Shown here piece by piece: positions 55,591 through 64,000 of a stretch of 64,000 nucleotides of DNA; positions within the stretch are counted from its first letter, which is position 1; each line of letters starts with the position of its first letter. Origin of the DNA: Pogona vitticeps (lineage: Eukaryota > Chordata > Lepidosauria > Squamata > Agamidae); the NCBI RefSeq assembly GCF_051106095.1, contig NC_135784.1, positions 152,245,428 through 152,309,427 on the forward strand. The letters run 5' to 3'. The position numbers were made by a program, and so were the translations under genes. The notes under the pieces are model-generated. The model searched no databases, was not told the origin of the DNA, and saw only the letters and a list, made by a program, of their open reading frames with translations.

Positions 55591-57077
55591 AAATATTTTA
55601 AAAAATGGCTAAACAGCCATTTCCATCTTACCATTCTATAGTAAGACAGAGGCTTTGACCAAATTGCCAGTCCTGTTGAGCCAGAAAGTCTCCCAGATGG
55701 TTTCATAAGTCTCAGAGGTTAGACTGTCTCAATTGGTTCGCTCCCCCACCCCCTACCTCAGAGAAAGTTCCATTACTGTCAATTCTGATTTCCGAAGGAA
55801 ACAAATACTTAGGGATGACAAAGATCCCCTTTCACTGACATGGTGAAGCTGGACCATGCATTTTCTCTGTCCAGTTGGATATGCTATGTGTAGATTTGAC
55901 ACATGTATTGGGCTAACCGTGCTTTGAGGCCATCTGTGCTATTTATGGTGGCCCTGGCCTCCTAAGGAGGCCTGGGCAGCAGTGGCTTCCTTGTGATGGC
56001 TGATGTCTTACGAAACCACCACCTTTGAGTTCTCGAGCACCATCTTCAAAAACATCTTGGGTAGGAAGACTGTTGGGCAGCACACCAACCACACATCTAT
56101 TCCATATCTTTGATAACTAGTTAGAAACCCTCAAAATTAGTGGCAGCGTATATGATTTCCCCTGTGAGGAAGATGAAATCCCTACAGATGATTACAGCTC
56201 CCCTTTCCTGATCCTACAATCTAGACTGAATTCCCTTCACTGAATACCCAAGTGGATGAAACCATGTCACGGATTTGGCGACAGGAAAAACGCAGAGTTA
56301 TTGAAGACACTTACAAGTTCTTCTTTTGCAAGACGGTTGTATTTACAAGTATTTACAAGTATTTACAGGCAGGCATGACATCAGCATGGCAGGAACTCTT
56401 TACACAAACGGACATAGTGTATAGCAGCAAATGGTGAAGAAAGAAGAGGATGATACACAGACACTGTTCACTTATATACATGTACATGGCATCTCTAGTC
56501 CAATCAGAAAACACATGACTTCATCTTCTGCACCTGGTGTCTTCTTATTTCCAGACATTGCATCATCTTCAGAGTGACTCAGCATACTCACATCTGTGCA
56601 CGATGGCAGCTCGTTAATAATACATTTATTCAGGTTCAGGCCTACAAAATTTCTATATTCTGACAAACCAGATGCATCTCACCCTATGCGTCTCACCTGC
56701 CCAGTTTTTTGGTAATATATTCCAGGCTGGCCTCCTCATGCACCTGTTTTAGTATCAACCAAACTGGCACTCAACTGCAGTGCCCATCAGATGAGGGTGC
56801 AGGCTGGCAGAACAATCTAGATCGTGAGGGATAGGAGGAAGAACAAAACATGGGGAAGACTTCCAGTGCCTTATTGCCTTCTGGCCAACATAATGACGAT
56901 AGAAGCATCCCAGGTCCACCACCACTAATTCAGCCAAGCACATATTCCAACAGCAAGGTCCGAAGTGAGTTTTAATACCTTGAACTTTCATTGTCCAAGT
57001 AAATACACCAAAATGATGTACAAAGTGTAAAAAAACCAATATAAATCTATTCACTGTAAACGGCTGTGTTGACTTTA
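55591..57077. other. Non-coding, unassigned
   Basis: Three tandem ATTTACAAGT units at 56340-56367. A minus-strand frame of 129 codons (56755-57144) has no domain I can name. Confidence 0.35.
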
Positions 57078-57121
57078 GGTTCCACAGGACACCTCCTAAA
57101 TCTGAGGTGTCCTGTGGAACC
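57078..57121. repeat. Perfect 18-bp hairpin with 8-base loop
   Basis: GGTTCCACAGGACACCTC (57078-57095), loop CTAAATCT, exact inverse at 57104-57121. No similar sequence elsewhere in the window. Confidence 0.95.
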
Positions 57122-57693
57122 AACAACCATAAAAACTCAAGCAATCTTAAAAGTTGAGGGAAGTGTTATCTGATAACGACATTCAGCCAGCCTCCACCAG
57201 CCTCCATGGCTTTACCTTCTGTAACCTCTACCTTTCACCTAGGAGATCAGGAGGCACCTTCCAGAGTCCTCAATCCACTTTCCTGCAGCAGTGTTAATGA
57301 AGACAACAATGATGGGTTTTTTTTTTGTTTATGCTTTTTTGCCAGCACTTGTCTTCCCATCCAAGGTCTGTGATCCCCATCCCCCTGCAACTACCACAAG
57401 AAGGGAGTGTATGCCACACACTTTTGTTTCCCCAAAGGAGCGAGTCCACCCTCCACTGGGAGAGGCAGCCCACAACTGAGGGCTAGTGGGCCTTTAGTTG
57501 TTCCTTGTCCCAGAGACATGGTGATCACTGGAATGGAGATAACTCAGACCTACTTATCAGCTGATGGATTTCTACAGCAACACATTCAAGGAGAGCAAAA
57601 ATAATATAGAAATAGAGGGCAGGTGACGTGGTTACTTATGAATATGAAGGTCATCAGAAAGGACCTTTCTGGTTGTCCTGTGGCCTGCAGATC

Positions 57694-57772
57694 ATGGAAT
57701 TGTCATAGGTTCAGAAGGGACCTTGGAGGTCTTCTAGTCCAACACCCTGCCCAAGGCAGGAGACAAAGGTAG
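57694..57772 (-). mobile_element. CR1-type LINE 3' end fragment
   Basis: TCATAGGTTCAGAAGGGACC, then CTTCTAGTCCAACACCCTGC is the inverse of a CR1-type 3' end. Confidence 0.55.
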
Positions 57773-57939
57773 GAGATGAAGTGAGCTTTGTCCTTGGTGT
57801 CACCTGGCAATTAAAATCCTCTCTTCTCCATGACCTTAGGAATCCCCAAGAGTAGTGTGTTCCAGGCATTTTATCCACTTCTCTACCCAGATCTTTCTTG
57901 ACTGTGCTGGCAAGTTTGACAACTGTTGTTTAAGTTGTT

Positions 57940-58090
57940 ATTTTCCCATGATTTAATTGGCAACTGTATCATTTTCTGCACTTTAATGCCTGTTTTCGTC
58001 CTTCTTTAGGGTGGTTGTTACTTCTGACTGCTGTTCATAAACCATTTTGAGAGGTTGTTTCCAATATGGCAAACGTAAATAAATAAATGA
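57940..58090 (+). mobile_element. L2-type LINE 3' end
   Basis: CATAAACCATTTTGAGAGG, then ATATGGCAAACGTAAATAAA with AAAT repeats, a tail typical of L2-like elements. Confidence 0.45.
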
Positions 58091-58134
58091 GTATATATGA
58101 ACACGTTAACATACTTGAATAAAGTGGCTGGATG

Positions 58135-58277
58135 AAAAGGAGGCCAGGGTTCCTGTCCTTTTAGGAGTTGTGTGTGAGAGGTCATTTCAGCAGGTGGAGC
58201 TTACATTGAAAGCTGTGCCTGCTGAAAATTCCTCTTGCAAGCAATTATTAAAAGTATAGGAACCCTGGCCTCTTTTT
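58135..58277. mobile_element. Full-length palindromic DNA element (foldback)
   Basis: The left arm GAGGCCAGGGTTCCTGTCC and the inverse of the right arm (GAGGCCAGGGTTCCTATAC) start an inverted repeat running nearly to the centre (CAGCAGGTGGAGCTTACATT / CAGCAGGCACAGCTTTCAAT). Arms are about 68 bases with scattered mismatches. No clear target duplication. Confidence 0.75.
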
Positions 58278-58893
<616 letters not shown>

Positions 58894-59062
58894 AGATGTT
58901 AATAGTTGGCATTTCTCAGCATACCTTGCCATTGGCTAACTTGGGCTGGTGGGAGTTGCTGTCTAATAACAACTAGAAGACTGGACCTCACCCACCTTGT
59001 CTTTGACAATGGAAACCTTCTACGTACCTCTTCAGAAACAAGCTGGAGTTCTATGAAACTTA

Positions 59063-59178
<116 letters not shown>

Positions 59179-59192
59179 ACTGCAGCTTAAAT

Positions 59193-59830
59193 ATCTGTTG
59201 GTGGTGGTAGGTGCCATTAAGTCACCTCTGACTTCTAATGACCCTATGAATGAGCGCTTTCCAAAATGTCATCTTCAATGGCGCTGCTCAGCTCTTGCAA
59301 ACTCAAGCCTGTGGTTCCTTTAGGGAGTCATTCCATTTCTCATTGAGCCTTCCTTTTTTCCTTCTGCCTTCTATTTTTGCTATCATGATTATCTTTTCCA
59401 GAGAACCCTGCCTTCTCATGATGTGTCCAAAGTAGGACAGCCTCAGTTTCAACATTTTTGCCTCCAGAGATAGTTTAAGCTTGATTTGATCTACTTTTTG
59501 CTTTTCTGGCTGTCCAGGGTATCCACAAAGCTCTCCTCTGGCACCACGCTTCAGACAAATCAATTATTTTCCTGCCAGCTTTCTTTACTGTCCAGCATTC
59601 ATCCTCGTACATGGTGATTGGAAATACAAGAGCGTGGATGATCTTGGTCTTGGTCTCCCAGTGATGCATCCTTACGCCCTCTGATCTTCTCTAGTTCTTT
59701 CATTGCTGCCCTTCCCAGCCTTAATTTTCCTCTGATCTCTTGGCTGCAGTCTCCATTTGGATTGATGATTGAACCTAGGTAAACAAAATCTCAGCTACTT
59801 CAGTTTATCTTCATGAGCAGTTATGAGGGA
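59193..59830 (-). mobile_element. RTE/BovB-like LINE 3' fragment (longest copy of the old subfamily)
   Basis: The minus-strand translation includes AKMLKLRLSYFGHIMRRQGS, LEKIIMIAKIEGRRKKGR and TKTKIIHALVFPITMYEDEC, matching the C-terminal third of BovB-type ORF2 (compare KVRIVKAMVFPVVLYGSESW and LRLQYFGHLMRREDSLEKTL in the young BovB). Several stops and frameshifts. The 3' edge is GGTGACTTAATGGCACC on the minus strand. Confidence 0.8.
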
Positions 59831-60675
59831 AAATGCTAGTAAAAAATGGCGGGGCAGCTCTGAGGGGCCTGATGAATGACTATAACGAATGAAGAAAGAA
59901 GCAAGGCATTTCCTACAGGCTGGCTTATGCAACGTAGTGCTTATATCACAAATGACATTTTCCTAATAATCAAAGAGAATCCTTTATTTGTATTTACTTA
60001 AACATTTATATAAAAATGTTGACGCTACCAGGAAAGTGTCAGAAAGAATGCTCTATGCAGCCAGATCTGATTCATTGTCGGATGTGGAAGTTACCCTCCA
60101 CCACAAAAGGAGCACAGGTTTTGTTTTAGAGCCACATGTCATAATGTGTTATAGCTCCAATGTACTGCTTTCACCAGCTCTGCAGAGAATTGAGCTCCTA
60201 GCCTTTGACTGTTTCCTGCCTCTGTGCCTGTAGCGTTCCAGGTAGATTTGTGTGGGTGTTTTCAGCACTGAGAAATCTTGGCTGAGAAAAGAATGCTCCG
60301 ACTGAGTGAGAATGAGCAATGTTTCTGTTGGATTTAAAGCAAACAGCTATGTGGAAGTACGTCTTATAAAATGTTACTTCCTGTTCCCTCTCCCTTGAAA
60401 AGCAAGCCAACAAACACTTCGGGTCAGACTGTCCCCAAGATTGCAACAGAAGGGGGATTTGTGTGATACAATTTCTGTTTCGAAGATCAAGTTGGGATGA
60501 TAGTTTACAGTGCAAGATGACAAGTGGCAACTTCCTGCTCAACGAGTGCCGAGTAGGAACAAAGAATTCTTTCCCTGGCAGGTGATATGTATCGGGTCAG
60601 GCATAGCTCCAGCAGCTGAGAGAGGCAGATAGGTTGTTGTGGCAGCCCTCAACATCTTTAAACTATTTTAATAAT
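59831..60675. other. Non-coding, unassigned
   Basis: Unique-looking sequence without domains or repeats I can name. Confidence 0.4.
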
Positions 60676-60806
60676 TGTGGCGTCAAAGTCAGTTCTGAAT
60701 TATGGTGACCCTCTTCGGAGGTTTCTAGGTAGAAGTGGTTTGCCATTCCCTTCTTCCGCGGTTGCCCTGGGACTGTGCAGCTTGCCCAAGGCCACACAGG
60801 CTGGCT
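60676..60806 (-). mobile_element. tRNA-derived SINE body and tail (GACTTGATGGCAC family)
   Basis: TGGCGTCAAAGTCAGTTCTG, TTTCTAGGTAGAAGTGGTTT and GGGACTGTGCAGCTTGCCC match the copy at 3290-3430. The tRNA-like head is missing. Confidence 0.65.
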
Positions 60807-62394
60807 GTTAGAACAACCAGATACAGTACAAAGAAAGACAAAGCGCTGTAGTAATTGTGTAGAAGAGGGGATTTCAGCAGAGGTAGATTAAATAGTCTCT
60901 TAAAAAAAACACCTGTACAAATGCATAGTGTAAATACGTAGTGAGTACATTCACAAAGGAATTAAGAGAGTACAAAAGAAAAGATGCCTTAATATCTAAA
61001 TCGAACCAAAGGATTGAGGGATCGGAGAAAGGCAGTGAATGCTTATGTTGGGCTAAATCCAGTTTTAGAGCCCCTGATATCAAAGAGATTTGTATTAGCG
61101 TTAATTTACAGGTCCTATTACTAGTTCTACTGTAGTTGAAATTAAAAATGGATCTAGCCCTTCATTTATTGACTTGAGATTTTTTCTTTACTGTGCTTTT
61201 TGTTTTTGAAAAAACAACAACCCAAAAACAACAACTCCAAAGAGGTTCAGAATATTGCAGTGCTGATGTATCATAAACTATCTAATATCTCTTGCCTCAC
61301 ACAAGCAGTCCTACATATATTTTTTCCAGAAATTCATATAATACTGTATTGCCACCGAGCTGTAAATATCTAGAATGCATTTTCTCCGTCTGCTACAATT
61401 GCTTTGCCTCTATTCATTAGCTGAAACAAAGATTCTGGGATGCTGTGCCATTGCTCTGGGTTAGCAGGATTAGATGAGATTTCTTTTAGTTTTGTGCCCA
61501 ATCCATTTTCTTACTGTGCGAGCATATTTCCAATCATAACTCCCTTTCTTTTTCCGTTTTTTTAAAAAACATAGACTATCATTCAAAAGAATCATTCTTG
61601 GAGTGAAAAACGATTTATCTCCCATAACATCTTGTAGGAGCTCAGTAATTCTCACCTGAAATGGTTTCATAACTTTACAGCTTCAGTGAAGGTGAAGAAA
61701 ACCAGTTTCTGTCTTTCACATCTCCAACATCCCTGACTTCCATGCCTATAAATTTTATTCAGCTTTGCAGCTACGCCGTACCATTGTGAGATTATATTAT
61801 AGAAGCGTTTTTTAAAATGTCATATGCAAATGCATCCAGTAACTATGTTTTACAAAGACATTTGTAATTTTTAACATCTGGGAAACTGATGTTAATACTT
61901 TCTCCTATTATAGCCTCTTGAAGGCAATCTCCTGCAGGGTTCCAGTTACCAACATACCTTTATTTCATCTAAAATTGTCCTATAAATGCCATCATTTTAT
62001 ATCTAATATATATTTTCAACACTGTGACTGCTATATTTTCTAGATGCATGCCTTGGAAATATGAGGAACTGGATTGTGGGCTTTAAAGCATTTCAAAATA
62101 TAAAAATATACTATTGCTTGCACATCCTGCAGTCTTAACCAGACTTTTCAGAAAGGAAGTCTAATTAATCATGATGGTAATTAAGTTAGTTGTTTCCTAG
62201 CAACATGGCCTAAACACATCCTATGTATATTGCAGAATTCCCTCTGGCATGTACTGCGGAAAACCCAAGTCCCAGCATTCCAGAGCAGGCGTTTGGGGAA
62301 CTCTGGAGGCTCCACCAAGAAGGGAAGATTACCACCTCTGCTTGCACTCCGTTCTGCCAGCAGAAGTCTAGTGTTGGATATAGTCTACTTGTTA
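60807..62394. other. Non-coding, AT-rich, unassigned
   Basis: Long repeat-poor AT-rich stretch with no supported gene. It could contain conserved non-coding DNA, but nothing in the sequence alone shows it. Confidence 0.35.
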
Positions 62395-62402
62395 CTTTAA
62401 AG

Positions 62403-62538
62403 CAGTGGTCCCCAACCTTGGGCCTCCAGATGTTCTTGGACTTCAGCTCCCAGAAATCCTGGCCAGCAGAGTTGGTGCTGAAGGCTTCTGGGAGTTGTAG
62501 TCCAAGAATATCTGGAGGCCCAAGGTTGGGGACCACTG
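62403..62538. mobile_element. hAT MITE, near-palindromic
   Basis: Begins CAGTGGTCCCCAACCTTGGG and ends CCCAAGGTTGGGGACCACTG, an exact inverse over the terminal 20 bases; the arms continue with few mismatches. Flanks CTTTAAAG (62395-62402) and TTTTACAG (62539-62546) agree at 6 of 8. Same family as 44493-44618. Confidence 0.85.
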
Positions 62539-62546
62539 TTTTACAG

Positions 62547-64000
62547 GACAAACTGGGGACCTTCCATTTCTAGTACAGTACAGAGAACCATGAGAGTTTG
62601 GTTTATCTCCTTTTCCACCCATGAATACTCTGAAATCTGCAATTTTTGGCACTGTCATTCTTACAACCATTCATCTCTTTTCTCCATCAATTTGTCATTG
62701 ACAACAGCAATAACAACAACAACAACAACAGCCAAAAAAAAAGATATTATGGGGGCCTATACATACCAAAGTAATATCAATATTCCGTTCCACCCCCTTT
62801 AAAGATTATAACATCTGTTTAGAAATCCCAAAGGATGCACCTTTTATTCCGTTAGATCAAAAGCCTCTGCCTAAAGCTTAGTCCAGCAAAAAGTAGAATA
62901 GGCTGTCCTTCTAGAACTTTGGGTGAGCCACTTTACTGTAGATCAACAAGGGGTCCTGACTCCCAAATATCTAGTAGCAGCAACAATTAAAATTCCCCCC
63001 TCCCCTTAGGGTATGTCATAGGGATGTCTTACCTCAGGTTTGGCCTTGAGACTCAGGTTTTGGAGTCAGTTTCCTGGGTTTCAATCTTCGGACCTGAAAT
63101 TCCTAAGAAACGGAGGCTTCCAACCCAGCAGTCTTTAAATGGTGGTGGTGGAATTTATGCCACCGCCACCTTTAATTTCATCACAGAGCCTTTATGCTGT
63201 CTTTCACTACACACTGTTTTGCTGTCATTGCTGAAGTATTTACCCCTTGAGACCTCACCTCAGCCTGCCCCTAAATCACACCCCTTTGCCCTGCAGTCCT
63301 AAGGAGTGGGACGCCACTGACCTGGCAGACCAATTTTGGATATGATTTCCTCAGCAACAATGTATTTTTGTGAGCTGCATATGTGCAATGCAAAATATTT
63401 TCTGGTGGCTTGGTCTTCAGTGATCAGTTAAGACTTCTGGAGAAGATGAAAATGACCAAGTTGTTTTGCTGATATGGATGAACACAGCTGCCTGCAGGTT
63501 AGCTCTCTCTCCTTGGGTGTATGGCTAAAGCAACTATCCTGCCTTGCTTCTGCACTTCAGAATTTACTTCTGCATTGCTAAGCTCCACCATTTGCATTGC
63601 TGAAAAGAAAGCCCTTCGGGAAATTCTACTACAACTTTAGCAAATTTCTTTCCTGCAATGTAAGAAATAATAAAGGGGAAACGGCACATTATTTCCCCGC
63701 CATCAATCTGAGGCTGGGCCAATCTGTACAGCAGGTTAACTTTCTTGATAGTGCTCTGTTTTTTCTCCCATTCTTGGAAAGCACAGCGCAGCAGCAGCTG
63801 AATGACAAACATCTAAGCATTATGCTGGCCCAACACCCAAGCACTTCTTCGTTTTATAGTGCAGGTGGACATTTCTGGAGACTGGGAATGAGAAAATGTG
63901 TTTTCCATTCCCTTCATTCCGAAATCTTCCTACCGGTAACTGCCATAACGCTATCTGATTTGAAAATCTACCTTCTAGAACCCCAAGAAAGCCTTTCCTT
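62547..64000. other. Non-coding, unassigned
   Basis: An ACA/CAA-rich patch at 62700-62740; otherwise no supported feature to the end of the window. Confidence 0.4.

Noticed and set aside
56755-57144. Minus-strand 129-codon open frame
   Set aside because: No recognisable domain, no start or splice context, and it contains the perfect hairpin; treated as chance pending expression data.

Overview
The window is vertebrate nuclear DNA, most likely from a squamate reptile. Reasons: very sparse coding DNA, spliced-gene signals (polypyrimidine-AG acceptors, AATAAA), a long-ORF BovB (RTE) LINE, several Sauria-type SINEs whose 3' tails match BovB, L2- and CR1-type LINE ends, L1, and many hAT and Tigger/mariner MITEs with clear target-site duplications (TSDs). 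I cannot name the species. Family names come from recognising sequence patterns, not from a search.

Layout. 1-20.3 kb is non-coding and repeat-rich. 20.37-22.54 kb is the single coding exon of FIGNL2 (fidgetin-like 2, a microtubule-associated AAA protein) with its 3' UTR. 22.5-46.9 kb is intergenic, with nested transposons (an L1 carrying a Tigger MITE, a SINE carrying a hAT MITE, a BovB fragment carrying a Sauria SINE). 47.36-48.29 kb is a second single-exon coding region, a secreted/type I membrane protein that I read as TMDD1 (transmembrane and death domain 1), with a plausible small 5' exon. 49.8-51.9 kb is a 5'-truncated BovB with a 672-codon open frame on the minus strand. 52.5-55.2 kb holds what looks like a decayed replication-dependent histone cluster: two CCAAT-rich promoter modules sharing an 18-base block, a histone H4 start stub, and a histone H3.2 body (residues 20-135, every residue conserved) with a 3' stem-loop and purine-rich element but no N-terminal tail or start codon. 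55.2-64 kb is non-coding, with long microsatellites, palindromes and repeat fragments.

The two intact genes are both on the plus strand and show no sign of acting together. The most unusual observations are the histone relic, a Sauria SINE whose inverted head lies inside its own target-site duplication, three LINE-SINE tail partnerships visible in one window, a perfect 18-bp hairpin at 57.1 kb, and a Tc1-type fragment of a kind I recall from fishes and lampreys. I recognised no tRNA or rRNA gene, CRISPR array or retroviral element.
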